Source of the DNA: Vibrio tasmaniensis 1F-187
GTDB taxonomy: Bacteria; Pseudomonadota; Gammaproteobacteria; Enterobacterales; Vibrionaceae
Length of the DNA stretch: 31,118 nt
Assembly (NCBI RefSeq): GCF_000272405.2
Contig: NZ_AJZM02000015.1
Location: forward strand, 1 to 31,118
Reading direction: 5' to 3'
The position numbers and the translations under genes are program-made. Within the stretch, counting starts at the first letter, position 1, and each line of letters begins with the position of its first letter. Shown here in pieces: positions 16,497 through 24,748 of this stretch. The notes beneath the pieces are model-generated. The model was not told where the DNA came from. It searched no databases and was given only the letters and a program-made list of their open reading frames with translations.

Positions 16497-17660
16497 ATGC
16501 ATAGAAATACCATTCTAACGCTGCTCGCCTTAACGACTTTAAGTCTCGTTGGTTGTTCCAACGAGACAACGATACCTGCTTACGAAACATCTCCAAACTT
16601 GCCTGAATATCAGCAAGACAGCTTTGATGCCTACGTCAATGAAACTCAAGATTGGTTATTGAAAAACCGTGTATTCATGACCAAAGACAAGCAGCTAGAG
16701 ATTCGACTCAATTCACCCACCGAATACAAACCTGCGGCACCTAACGGTAAGGCAGTTTTATTGGTACATGGTTTAGGTGATTCTCCGTACTCATTTAAAG
16801 ACATCGCAACGCACTTAGCAGAACAAGGCTACCTAGTGAGAACGGTATTGCTACCGGGCCACGGCAGTCGTGTCGGTGACTTAATGCAACCAAGCTTAGA
16901 AGATTGGCAAGGTGTTGTAGCTCATCATACGAAGCTATTGGAGCAAGAGTATGATTCTGTGTGGCTTGGCGGTTATTCAACAGGTGCGAACCTTGTGACT
17001 TCACAGGCGATGAACGATCCTAAGATCTCTGGGTTACTGTTGTTCTCTCCTGCGTTTCAACCGAGCTCTTCTGCAGTTCAATATGCGGAGCTAGCAAGCT
17101 ATTTTGTCACTTGGGCGGATCAAGATCCTGAAGACAATGTACTTCGCTATAACTCACTGCCAATGAATGGTGCTTCGGTTTACTACCAAACCTCAGAAGT
17201 GGTTCGTGAGGGCCTTCAAGACAAACACTTTGATAAGCCCGTGTTTATTATGATGAGTGAAGGCGACAGTGTCATTGATACCCACTTCGTTCAGCAGGCA
17301 TTTACGGAATCCATGCCAAACCCAAATAACGTGTTGATTTGGCAAGGGGAAACCACACTTGACGATCCTCGCGCTGTTCAATACAGCATGAAGATCCCAG
17401 AGCAACGTATCTCGAACGGCTCTCACATGGGCTTACTGTTCTCGCCAAGCAATCCTTACTACGGGATCAATGGTAGCGAGAAGATCTGCTCCAATGGTCA
17501 AGAGGAAGGTTTTGAAGCACAGTGCAACGCGACAAGTGAAGTGTGGTACTCAGCGTGGGGATATCGTGAAGAAGGTAAAAACCATGCGCGCTTGACCTAC
17601 AACCCGTACTTCTCCGACTCGATGGAAAAGCTCGATGCTGTACTGAATTCAGAAGGCTAA
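16497..17660 (+). CDS. Lipoprotein alpha/beta hydrolase (carboxylesterase-like)
   Basis: A 387-residue secreted lipoprotein. The signal peptide ends in the lipobox L-V-G-C with C20, and Ser at the following position favours outer-membrane sorting. The hydrolase core starts at about 85 with V-L-L-V-H-G-L-G-D (oxyanion hole), then L-P-G-H-G. The nucleophile elbow is G-Y-S161-T-G, the acid probably D257 in S-E-G-D-S-V-I-D and the base H310 in S-N-G-S-H-M-G. All triad members are present, so an esterase or lipase-like activity on an unknown acyl substrate at the cell envelope is likely. Two cysteines near the C-terminus (I-C-S-N-G and Q-C-N) may form a disulfide. It is followed by a strong terminator, convergent with the LysE exporter gene. 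Confidence 0.85.
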   Translation: MHRNTILTLLALTTLSLVGCSNETTIPAYETSPNLPEYQQDSFDAYVNETQDWLLKNRVFMTKDKQLEIRLNSPTEYKPAAPNGKAVLLVHGLGDSPYSFKDIATHLAEQGYLVRTVLLPGHGSRVGDLMQPSLEDWQGVVAHHTKLLEQEYDSVWLGGYSTGANLVTSQAMNDPKISGLLLFSPAFQPSSSAVQYAELASYFVTWADQDPEDNVLRYNSLPMNGASVYYQTSEVVREGLQDKHFDKPVFIMMSEGDSVIDTHFVQQAFTESMPNPNNVLIWQGETTLDDPRAVQYSMKIPEQRISNGSHMGLLFSPSNPYYGINGSEKICSNGQEEGFEAQCNATSEVWYSAWGYREEGKNHARLTYNPYFSDSMEKLDAVLNSEG

Positions 17661-17696
17661 CAAGCTCAAACCTGTCGAAGCCAATCCATAGAAGTC

Positions 17697-17733
17697 AAAA
17701 AGGCTCACTAGATAACGTCTAGTGAGCCTTTTT
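17697..17733. terminator. Bidirectional intrinsic terminator
   Basis: A 16-bp perfect inverted repeat (17697-17712 with 17718-17733, core GGCTCACTAGA / TCTAGTGAGCC) around the loop TAACG, with an A-run on the left and a T-run on the right. It serves the esterase (+) and, 37 nt beyond its stop, the LysE-family gene (-). Confidence 0.93.
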
Positions 17734-17769
17734 AATGGATATTGTTTCTTACTGGTATATGGACTATCG

Positions 17770-18387
17770 CTATATCGTCCACACCACACGCACAGCAAGC
17801 AGGATTAAAACCACGCCAGACAATCGATCGATCAACTGCGCTTTTGCTCGAATGCGCTCTACGATCAACGGGCTAGAGAGCACTAGAGTAATAAAGGTAT
17901 ACCAAAGGCCATCAACAATCAGTGGCGTTGAGACAATAATCACTTGATTGCTCAGTTCGTTACCTAACGCCACAAATTGGCTAAATAGAGCGATAAAGAA
18001 CAGAGCGATCTTAGGGCTCAAGATAGAGATCAAGAAAGCCTCGCGAGCAGACTGCATGTAGCTCATCTGTTCACCCGCTTCCAATTTCGCAGCAACTCCA
18101 CCTTTTGAGCGCAACGCGTTTACACCGAGATAGAGCAGATACGCAGCACCCGCTAAACTGATCCCTTTGAACAACATTGGTGATTGCTCAAGCACAACGG
18201 CTAAACCGACAATGGTTGCGAACGCGTAGATACCTATACCCGCAGCGTGTGACCAAGCTGCGATAAGTCCGTTCATACGGCCACCAGCCAAACTGTGCTT
18301 AGCGATCATCGCCAAGCTTGGGCCCGGAGACATTGCACCCAATAAGCAAATCGCTAATAAAGAAAACCAAATTGTTACTGTCATCAT
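17770..18387 (-). CDS. LysE/RhtB family amino-acid exporter
   Basis: A 205-residue inner-membrane protein of the LysE/RhtB family. The family signature is at the N-terminus (L-L-G-A-M-S-P-G-P-S-L-A-M-I, about 15-28), followed by about six hydrophobic segments, including the A-G-A-A-Y-L-L-Y-L-G-V-N-A-L-R segment at about 79-93. Members export homoserine, threonine, lysine, leucine or other amino acids; the substrate cannot be read from sequence. The gene could start at either of two adjacent ATG codons; AGGA is 5 bases before the first. It lies between the esterase (convergent) and a LysR regulator in the same direction, so that regulator may not control it by the usual divergent arrangement. 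Confidence 0.9.
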   Translation of the reverse strand: MMTVTIWFSLLAICLLGAMSPGPSLAMIAKHSLAGGRMNGLIAAWSHAAGIGIYAFATIVGLAVVLEQSPMLFKGISLAGAAYLLYLGVNALRSKGGVAAKLEAGEQMSYMQSAREAFLISILSPKIALFFIALFSQFVALGNELSNQVIIVSTPLIVDGLWYTFITLVLSSPLIVERIRAKAQLIDRLSGVVLILLAVRVVWTI

Positions 18388-18484
18388 TCCATTCCTAGTA
18401 AAACAAAGCGTTCCAGCTGAACACTCTACAATTAATACTCAATACTTAGCGCTTACAATAAGCCGCAGTAGGTATTATTTGAAA

Positions 18485-19432
18485 TCAAAGATTATCATCA
18501 CTGGTATGATTTGAAATCATACTTATATTGTAACTCGACTTTTGGATGGCTTTAAACGCTTTCTCTCGAGCCCATTTATGGGCAGAGTCGTTGTCATACT
18601 TAGGATGCCACATCAGCCAATAGGTATGCATTTCTGTCTCAAACGGCAGCGAAAAGTAAGCGACATCGAGATGTCGACCCAAGTTGTAAGCAATATGCTC
18701 CGGCACAATCATCAAGTAGTCGTCTTGCATTAACACGTTTCCCGCCGATGAAAAGAACGGTACCTGCAATGCGATTCTGCGTTTATGTCCCTGTTTCTTT
18801 AACGCAATATCCGAATAGCTGTCTTTGTCTCCCCCACCCGTGACTTTGATATGTGAGTAATTCACGATGTCTTCCGAGCTTATGGCTGATTGCTTAGCCA
18901 GCGGATGAGAGGCTCTCATCAAACACACGGACTTATCCTCTCCGAGCTTGATACTTGAGACATGATCTGGCTTTTTGGGGAACATACTCGACGCCAAGTG
19001 AATACCTGATTCATTAAGCGTTTCAAGGAAGTTAGGCTGCCACAAACGATAAGCCAAGTTGATATGGGGCGCGTCCTTCGACACCTCGGACACAATAATG
19101 GGCAAGATATACTGAGCAACATAATCACTCGAAGCCAACACCAATTCACCTTGCCAGTCTTGTGGATCAAATGGCTTATCATCTAAGAGGTGGTCAAACT
19201 CGCCCAGCAAGTCATCGAGCTTGCCTTTAAGCAACAAAGCACGGTTGGTTGGCACCAGTTTGTTCCCATCACGAACCAGAAGAGGATCACCACATAGATC
19301 TCTAAGCTGAGCCAGTTGACGACTAACCGCCGACTGCGTGATGTGCAGACGCTGAGCGGCTCGGCTTACATGGCACTCTTCAAGAAGCACATGCAGCGAC
19401 CGCAGTAAATTTAAATTGATATTACCTAACAT
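18485..19432 (-). CDS. LysR-family transcriptional regulator
   Basis: A 315-residue LysR-type regulator, the usual length. The winged-helix part starts at once (M-L-G-N-I-N-L-N-L-L-R-S-L-H-V-L-L-E-E) with the recognition region A-A-x-R-L-H-I-T-Q-S-A-V-S-R-Q-L-A-Q-L-R and D-P-L-L-V-R. The effector-binding part (about 90-300) is of the NodD/LeuO-like class. The frame is open to 19525, but the extra residues are hydrophobic and not LysR-like, and TAAGG lies 7 bases before the ATG at 19432, so that start is used. It lies downstream of the Lrp-like gene with a 93-nt gap. The target is unknown; the neighbouring exporters are candidates. Confidence 0.9.
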   Translation of the reverse strand: MLGNINLNLLRSLHVLLEECHVSRAAQRLHITQSAVSRQLAQLRDLCGDPLLVRDGNKLVPTNRALLLKGKLDDLLGEFDHLLDDKPFDPQDWQGELVLASSDYVAQYILPIIVSEVSKDAPHINLAYRLWQPNFLETLNESGIHLASSMFPKKPDHVSSIKLGEDKSVCLMRASHPLAKQSAISSEDIVNYSHIKVTGGGDKDSYSDIALKKQGHKRRIALQVPFFSSAGNVLMQDDYLMIVPEHIAYNLGRHLDVAYFSLPFETEMHTYWLMWHPKYDNDSAHKWAREKAFKAIQKSSYNISMISNHTSDDNL

Positions 19433-19525
19433 CAGCAACCTTAGAGTGAATAAGAATAGAGCGAGTAAGAATAAGTTGAGTAAGTACGGACAAATGACGA
19501 CACAGTGAAGGTAAGCAGCACTCAC

Positions 19526-19987
19526 TCAAGACATATTAAAAGACGAAGTTTGCTTGTTGAAGAATTCCGTTAAGACAGTATGAGTCATAAGATGTCGAAG
19601 TTCAGGATAGCCTTGCAGCTGGTCACGAATTTGGTTCAAACGCTCCATGCTTTCAACTTCAACATAAAGCATCATGTCGGTCTCACCGCTAATAGAGTGA
19701 CACCACTGCACACCATTAATGGCGTAGATATTTTTAGCGTAAGACTCACAATTATGGTTACTGCTCGACATGTCAAACTTCAAAGAGATATAAGCGCCAA
19801 CGTTCTTCGGTAAATCAGGCTCGGTCACCTGTGCACAATATCCTGTGATGATCTTATCGTTTTCCAGCTTCTTGATTCTGGCGTTCACTGCAGAGCGAGA
19901 CAGGCTGACATCTCTTGCGATATCGCTCACTGAGCATCGAGCGTTAGTTTTTAGAATATCTAAAATTTGGCGATCAAATTTATCCAT
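19526..19987 (-). CDS. Lrp/AsnC-family transcriptional regulator
   Basis: A 153-residue Lrp/AsnC protein. The N-terminal helix-turn-helix is typical (M-D-K-F-D-R-Q-I-L-D-I-L-K-x-N-A-R, S-V-S-D-I-A-R-D-V-S-L-S-R-S-A-V-N-A-R-I-K-K-L-E). The C-terminal RAM domain has the beta strand V-G-A-Y-I-S-L-K-F and the S-G-E-T-D-M-M-L-Y-V-E-V block that forms the ligand pocket. The ATG at 19987 is preferred over one six codons upstream because the family begins M-x-x-x-D. It is divergent from yjeH, an amino-acid exporter, a common layout in which an Lrp-like protein controls an adjacent exporter in response to an amino acid. That link is inferred. Confidence 0.9.
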   Translation of the reverse strand: MDKFDRQILDILKTNARCSVSDIARDVSLSRSAVNARIKKLENDKIITGYCAQVTEPDLPKNVGAYISLKFDMSSSNHNCESYAKNIYAINGVQWCHSISGETDMMLYVEVESMERLNQIRDQLQGYPELRHLMTHTVLTEFFNKQTSSFNMS

Positions 19988-20116
19988 GCTTCTGATTCTT
20001 TCCATTTATTGTTCTATTTATAACGCCTAATTTGACACAACTTTCTAACTTATAACAGCCATTATGACAGCCGACACTTTCACGCTTAATCAAATTAATA
20101 CCGTTAAATTGACGGT

Positions 20117-20126
20117 GTCTTAAGAC
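20117..20126. promoter_or_regulatory. Short perfect palindrome in the lrp-like / yjeH divergent region
   Basis: GTCTTAAGAC is a perfect 10-bp palindrome about 105 bases before the yjeH ATG. It is a candidate operator for the divergent Lrp-like regulator. It is short enough to occur by chance. Confidence 0.25.
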
Positions 20127-20230
20127 GTTTCGCTAGCTGTATTATTGATGTCGACAATGTATGCTTTCAATCTCAGCCTCACAAGACTGCACCATAAAAC
20201 CGATATCAAAGCCAATAGCAAGGACAGCGA

Positions 20231-21502
20231 ATGACGCAACTCAAACAAGAAATCACGCTTATTTCAGGAATTGGACAACTCTCTACGACCTTGCTTGGCA
20301 CAGGATTGTTTATGATCCCTGCGATCGCAGCAGGCATTGCAGGGCAGTTATCGCTATTAGCATGGTTAATCCTGTTTATCGCCATTTGCCCGATTGCACT
20401 AACCTTCGCAGCATTAGGGAAACGCTACCCCAATGCAGGAGGCACGGCCTATTTTGTGCGCCAAGCATTCAGCGAGCGATTAGAAACCAGTGTGGCTTGG
20501 TTGTTTGTGAGTGTTATTCCTGTCGGTATTCCAGCGGCGATTGCATTGGCAGGAGGCTTTGCTCAACAACTGTTACCAGCACCACTCGACACACCATTAG
20601 GTGCTCAATCCTTTACCATCGCTCTGCTTATTGCCGTCAATTTGATGGGCAGTAAGTCTTCAGGCCGCTTGCAAACCGTGATTGCCTTGTCGATTTTTGC
20701 TTTAGTCAGCGCTTTTGTCTGGAAAGCCGACATCACAGCAGCTGACATCGCAGTTCCGACTATGACATCCGATTCAATGTGGTCTATTGGTGCAGCACTG
20801 GCGGTTATGTTTTGGTGCTTTGTAGGAATCGAAGCCTTTGCTCACATGGGAGAGGAATTTAAGAATCCACAGCGTGACTTCCCCATCGCCATCATTACCG
20901 GGTGTTTCGTCGCAGGTTTGGTGTACTGGGCTTGTTCAGTGGTTATTATCAAGCTAGGCGCTTATGGTTCGCCGGAATTTGATGCTGCCTCTATCCCGTG
21001 GGTGACAGAGCAACTGTTTGGCAATGGCTTTAAAACCGTCATCAGTGTACTTGGCTTCTTTGCTTGTTTTGCTAGCCTAAACCTTTACACCCAAAGCTTG
21101 TCTCGCATGATTTGGGCTCAAGCTCGCCAACACACTCCGACCAGTAAAATGGCGCAGCTCAACAGCCGTGGCGTACCACTTTATCCAACCTTAGCAATTG
21201 GCTTTATTGCGCTTATCTCGTGTGTAATCGGCGAGCTGTCTAATTTGGATCTCGAATTCTTTCTTAAACTCGCCAACGGTATTTTCGTACTGGTTTATCT
21301 GCTTGCGATGTTAGCGGCTTGCCGATTATTGACTGGCGCATCGAGATACACAGCCATGATTTCACTGGTGATCTGTACCTTGGTGTTTATCTGCCTAAGC
21401 TGGTCGATGCTCTATGCTGTGACTGTTTTTGTGACATTGTCACTCCCTTGGCGGAAGTGGCTAGGCAAAGGTAAACCCACTGTCTCTATCGACAAGTTGT
21501 AA
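20231..21502 (+). CDS. yjeH: APC-family amino-acid exporter YjeH
   Basis: A 423-residue inner-membrane transporter of the APC superfamily. The start (M-T-Q-L-K-Q-E-I-T-L-I-S-G-I-G-Q-L-S-T-T-L-L-G-T-G-L-F) and P-N-A-G-G-T-A-Y-F-V-x-x-A-F closely follow E. coli YjeH, which exports L-methionine and branched-chain amino acids. About 12 hydrophobic segments are visible, with the F-W-C-F-V-G-I-E-A-F-A-H-M-G-E-E-F-K-N-P block in the middle, typical of APC carriers. AAGGA is 7 bases before the ATG. It is divergent from the Lrp-like regulator and convergent with the MocR gene. Confidence 0.9.
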   Translation: MTQLKQEITLISGIGQLSTTLLGTGLFMIPAIAAGIAGQLSLLAWLILFIAICPIALTFAALGKRYPNAGGTAYFVRQAFSERLETSVAWLFVSVIPVGIPAAIALAGGFAQQLLPAPLDTPLGAQSFTIALLIAVNLMGSKSSGRLQTVIALSIFALVSAFVWKADITAADIAVPTMTSDSMWSIGAALAVMFWCFVGIEAFAHMGEEFKNPQRDFPIAIITGCFVAGLVYWACSVVIIKLGAYGSPEFDAASIPWVTEQLFGNGFKTVISVLGFFACFASLNLYTQSLSRMIWAQARQHTPTSKMAQLNSRGVPLYPTLAIGFIALISCVIGELSNLDLEFFLKLANGIFVLVYLLAMLAACRLLTGASRYTAMISLVICTLVFICLSWSMLYAVTVFVTLSLPWRKWLGKGKPTVSIDKL

Positions 21503-21548
21503 CTCGATTAGTGATGAATCAGAAAATTGTAAACAAGCCCTACCAATA

Positions 21549-23006
21549 TTACTGATAAAAAAGCCGAGCGATCTGTTTGATCTTCGGCTTTATGTCAGCC
21601 AGTCGGATATTACCAAACCCCAGCACTGCACCACTCCAATCACGAGCATCACTTGATCCATATTCATAAAAGTCAAAAGGACGAATGATGATATTTTCAA
21701 ACTCTGCTCTACGGCTCCACTCATGTTCAGATATCCCTTGATACCACTTCACTGTCACATGTAGCCCTGCAGCCTGACTGATCACTTCAAGATCGCCATG
21801 AAACTCACTTTTAATCGCTTCTATCATCGCTTCATGCTTGAGTTTGTATGAACGACGCACCTTTCTAATATGGCGCAATAAATCGCCTTCACGTACAAAG
21901 TCCGCCAGCGCTTCTTGTGTATGTGAGGCCGTGTCTCCAGTGAGCGCATCTTTAATCTCAAGACACTTCGCCACCAGACTTTCTGGCACCACCAAATAAC
22001 CTAGTCGCAAGCCATTGAACATCACCTTACTCAGGGATCCGACATAGATGATGCGATCATCGAACCCTAACTTTCCCGCTAACCCTTGCATGCTGGTATA
22101 AGGGCGATGAGCAAACTGAAACTCACTGTCGTAATCATCCTCAATGATCCATGACTGATGTCGATTGGCCCAATCGATCAGTTTAAGTCGTTGCTCGGTA
22201 TTCAAGGTCGTGCCCATTGGGTATTGGTTACTCGGCGTGACATACAGAGCCTTGGCGTTACTGGACAGCACTTTTTCAATATCTAACCCAACCTTTTCAC
22301 GCACACTCACACCGTCTAGCTCTAGCCTCAACAGATCGATGATTTTATGCACTTGTCGATAGCCGGGCTCTTCCACAAGGATTTTGTCCCCCATAGCTAA
22401 CGTCGCCATCAAACCAATTGAGATGGCTTGCTGCGCACCTGCGGTGATGATGATTCTATCGGTACTGCAGTGAACCGAGCGACTACTCGCAAGATACCCG
22501 CTCAATGCTTCCCTCAAGGCCAAGCTTCCCTGAACCTCTTGATTACCCGCAATGTTCTGACGTGTAGAGTGACGTTGCAGCAGCCTCTGCCATTTCGCAA
22601 AAGGGAACGCATCTAAGTCAGGAACTCCGGGGGCAAAGCTGCGGTTAATGTCGTTAGGTGTCGCTATGTTTGCAGCCGGTTTACTGACTGTTTGTTTAAC
22701 CTTCGGATCCTGAACACTGTTTGGCTGAGACAAACTTAGAAAGTGCTCTGGTTGTTCAACCGAGACATAAAACCCTGAGCCTTGCTTACTCTCGATATAG
22801 CCTTCGGTGACCAGTTGTTCGTACGCATAAATCACCGTATTTCGACTTACCGACAGTTCTACGGCCAACTTACGCGTTGAGGGTAACTTACTGCCCTTAC
22901 TCCATAAATCTTGAACAATCTTTTCTCTGATCGCATGAAACAAGGCGGTTTGACGCGTGTCATGTTGCTCGTCTAACTGTAGGTCACCGACATCAATAGG
23001 CTGCAT
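21549..23006 (-). CDS. MocR-family (GntR HTH + class I aminotransferase) regulator
   Basis: A 485-residue fusion regulator. The GntR-type winged helix covers about 15-80 (L-F-x-A-I-R-E-K-I, L-P-S-T-R-K-L-A-V-E-L-S-V-S-R-N-T-V-I-Y-A-Y-E-Q-L, G-Y-I-E-S-K-Q-G-S-G-F-Y-V). The aminotransferase-like part follows, with A-G-A-Q-Q-A-I, V-T-P-S-N-Q-Y-P-M-G, E-D-D-Y-D-S-E-F and the PLP-binding Lys in V-G-S-L-S-K-V-M-F-N-G-L-R-L-G-Y. Such proteins sense PLP or amino compounds. The frame starts at a TTG at 23018, but the ATG at 23006 with GGA seven bases upstream is better. It is divergent from a flavin-binding PPOX-like protein, a frequent MocR target layout. Its last codons overlap an intrinsic terminator. 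Confidence 0.92.
   Translation of the reverse strand: MQPIDVGDLQLDEQHDTRQTALFHAIREKIVQDLWSKGSKLPSTRKLAVELSVSRNTVIYAYEQLVTEGYIESKQGSGFYVSVEQPEHFLSLSQPNSVQDPKVKQTVSKPAANIATPNDINRSFAPGVPDLDAFPFAKWQRLLQRHSTRQNIAGNQEVQGSLALREALSGYLASSRSVHCSTDRIIITAGAQQAISIGLMATLAMGDKILVEEPGYRQVHKIIDLLRLELDGVSVREKVGLDIEKVLSSNAKALYVTPSNQYPMGTTLNTEQRLKLIDWANRHQSWIIEDDYDSEFQFAHRPYTSMQGLAGKLGFDDRIIYVGSLSKVMFNGLRLGYLVVPESLVAKCLEIKDALTGDTASHTQEALADFVREGDLLRHIRKVRRSYKLKHEAMIEAIKSEFHGDLEVISQAAGLHVTVKWYQGISEHEWSRRAEFENIIIRPFDFYEYGSSDARDWSGAVLGFGNIRLADIKPKIKQIARLFYQ
21557..21591 (-). terminator. Intrinsic terminator embedded in the 3' end of the MocR gene
   Basis: On the minus strand AAAGCCGA (21591-21584) pairs with TCGGCTTT (21567-21560); an inner GATC pairs with GATC around the loop AAACA. 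A run of six T (21562-21557) follows. The stop codon is further on, at 21551-21549. The hairpin and T-tract therefore encode the C-terminus K-P-K-I-K-Q-I-A-R-L-F. On the plus strand the hairpin has only TTT after it, so it is a weaker terminator for yjeH. Confidence 0.7.
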
Positions 23007-23032
23007 AACTGGATCCAAATAGTGTTTAAAAG

Positions 23033-23052
23033 TGGCTCTATTTAATAGACCA
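23033..23052. promoter_or_regulatory. Candidate MocR operator in the divergent intergenic region
   Basis: TCTATT-T-AATAGA is a perfect inverted repeat (23037-23049), extended by TGG on the left (one extra C) and CCA on the right. It lies in the 90-bp gap between the MocR gene and the PPOX-like gene, where a regulator of both would be expected to bind. Confidence 0.45.
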
Positions 23053-23096
23053 GTTAATCGCTACATTAATCAAAAGGCAATGATTAAGGAGCGATT

Positions 23097-23756
23097 ATGT
23101 TATCTAGCACGAAAAGAACCACGATTAAAAAAGGGGCTCACAAAGCCGTATTTGAACAAGAGAAACTGCACCAAATTATTGATGAGAGCTTAATCGCACA
23201 CATTGCATTGCAGGGTGAACAAGGGCCAATGGTTATCCCGATGCTCGCGTGGCGAGTAGATGATATGGTCTACATTCATGGGGCTAAAAACAGTCGCTTA
23301 CTAAAAGGGTTAAAAAAGGGAGAGCCCACCTGTTTAACGTTCACTTTGTTCGATGGTTGGGTATTGGCCCGTTCGGCATTTCATCACAGCGCGCATTATC
23401 GTTCTGCTGTGGTATTAGGATCATTTTCAGTCATCGATGACAATCAAGAAAAGGATCGCTTGTTGAATATTTTTATTGAGCAAATCGCGCCGGGAAGAAC
23501 CGACGAAGTCAGGCTCAGTAATGAGAAAGAGCTCACCGCCACCGAGCTATTGGCGATCCCTTTAACAGAAGCCTCCGTGAAGATAGGTAAACATGGAGTG
23601 AATGATGATAAAGCTGATATGGATATCCCGGTATGGGCTGGCGTATTACCTTATCGAACGGTCGTTGGGCCATTAGAAACCGTTCCAGAGCAAGAAGGCA
23701 TCATTGAAACACCAGATTACCAACAAGCCTATGGTGAGCGCTGGTATCAGAATTGA
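23097..23756 (+). CDS. Pyridoxamine 5'-phosphate oxidase-like flavin-binding protein
   Basis: A 219-residue protein with the split-barrel FMN-binding fold of the PPOX-like (flavin-nucleotide-binding) group. Visible blocks are an N-terminal E-K-L-H-Q-I-I-D-E-S-L-I-A-H-I-A-L, P-M-V-I-P-M-L-A-W-R-V-D-D-M-V-Y-I-H-G-A-K-N-S-R-L-L (cofactor-binding region), F-D-G-W-V-L-A-R-S-A-F-H-H-S-A-H-Y-R-S-A-V-V-L-G and a C-terminal V-W-A-G-V-L-P. The reaction is unknown; some members act in vitamin B6 or haem chemistry. AAGGAG is 6 bases before the ATG. It is divergent from the MocR regulator, which supports a PLP- or amine-related role. The urea transporter follows in the same direction. Confidence 0.87.
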   Translation: MLSSTKRTTIKKGAHKAVFEQEKLHQIIDESLIAHIALQGEQGPMVIPMLAWRVDDMVYIHGAKNSRLLKGLKKGEPTCLTFTLFDGWVLARSAFHHSAHYRSAVVLGSFSVIDDNQEKDRLLNIFIEQIAPGRTDEVRLSNEKELTATELLAIPLTEASVKIGKHGVNDDKADMDIPVWAGVLPYRTVVGPLETVPEQEGIIETPDYQQAYGERWYQN

Positions 23757-23839
23757 TACGCAAAGATGGTCAACTTAATAAAATTGCATACAATCTGAGC
23801 TACAAAAGATTCAACATAGCAAAAGAATGTAGTCAGACA

Positions 23840-24742
23840 ATGAGAACGAATAAGGATATTCTACCATTTCAAGGCTTGCTCAATGGCATTGGGCAAGTCT
23901 ATTTCACACCGTCTGTTATGACGTCGCTTCTGCTATTGTTTGCCATTTCTATTGAGTCACTTGCGCTGGCTTTTCTTACCTTGTTTGGCGCCAGTTGCAG
24001 CTATGGATTTGCCTTACTGACCAATAAACCGTCTCATGATATTGAGAATGGCATGTATGCGCTAAATGGCGCTTTAGTTGGTTTATTTATCGGTAACTTT
24101 TTTGGTGTCACCCCATTTTTGGTTGTAGTGACAATGTTAGGCGCATTACTCACAGTACCTATTGCCCGCATCGTATTCAGTTTTAAGAAATATCGCGGTT
24201 ACACTAGTGCCTTTATCCTCACCAGTTGGCTGATTTATGCTATCCAATCAGCCTTGGATCTATCGGCATTTTCTCCATCCAACTCCGCATTGATACCCAT
24301 CATCAGTCTTGAGGTAGACTCGTGGTTCAGCTTACCAACAGCGGTGCTCCCGTTATTGAAAGGGATCAGCCAAGTCAGCTTTATCGATAATGCACTATCG
24401 GGTCTAGTCATCTTGGTTGCCATCGCACTCAACAATATCAAGCATGCGCTATGGGTAGTACTCACAGTGTTAATCAGCACTGTTTTTAGCCACATGATTG
24501 GCGCTTCTGGCGCGCTAATTGAGCAAGGTCTTTACGGGTACAACGCCACTCTTGCCACTCTAGCACTTGTGCTCTATCCGCGAATTCCTTGGCCGTTAAC
24601 CCTATTAGGCATGCTGTTGAGCTGTCTCATCACACTTGGTTTTCATGAACTGTCACTGCTACCACTTACCGCGCCTTTTGTCCTTAGCACTTGGATAATC
24701 GTTTACCTATCCACTCATTTTAAAAAGCTAGATGAAGACTAA
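23840..24742 (+). CDS. Urea transporter (UT family)
   Basis: A 300-residue inner-membrane channel of the urea transporter family. Family marks are the opening G-L-L-N-G-I-G-Q-V-Y-F, then N-G-M-Y-A-L-N-G-A-L-V-G-L-F-I in the first repeat and G-L-Y-G-Y-N-A-T-L-A-T-L-A in the second, the two internally duplicated pore segments. About ten hydrophobic helices are present. The frame can be read from a TTG at 23753 that overlaps the preceding stop, but those 29 residues are polar and unlike the family, so the ATG at 23840 is used; its ribosome binding site is weak. No urease or amidohydrolase gene is nearby, so the urea must be used or released by enzymes coded elsewhere. It is convergent with the AraC gene, 6 nt apart. 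Confidence 0.83.
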   Translation: MRTNKDILPFQGLLNGIGQVYFTPSVMTSLLLLFAISIESLALAFLTLFGASCSYGFALLTNKPSHDIENGMYALNGALVGLFIGNFFGVTPFLVVVTMLGALLTVPIARIVFSFKKYRGYTSAFILTSWLIYAIQSALDLSAFSPSNSALIPIISLEVDSWFSLPTAVLPLLKGISQVSFIDNALSGLVILVAIALNNIKHALWVVLTVLISTVFSHMIGASGALIEQGLYGYNATLATLALVLYPRIPWPLTLLGMLLSCLITLGFHELSLLPLTAPFVLSTWIIVYLSTHFKKLDED

Positions 24743-24748
24743 TGATGA

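Noticed and set aside
19433..19525. Upstream extension of the LysR gene
   Set aside because: The extra residues are hydrophobic and atypical; the ATG at 19432 has a better ribosome binding site and gives the normal LysR start.
20161..20655. A 164-codon open frame overlapping the start of yjeH
   Set aside because: It is in another frame of a clear transporter gene, is rich in Arg, Cys and His, and has no ribosome binding site.
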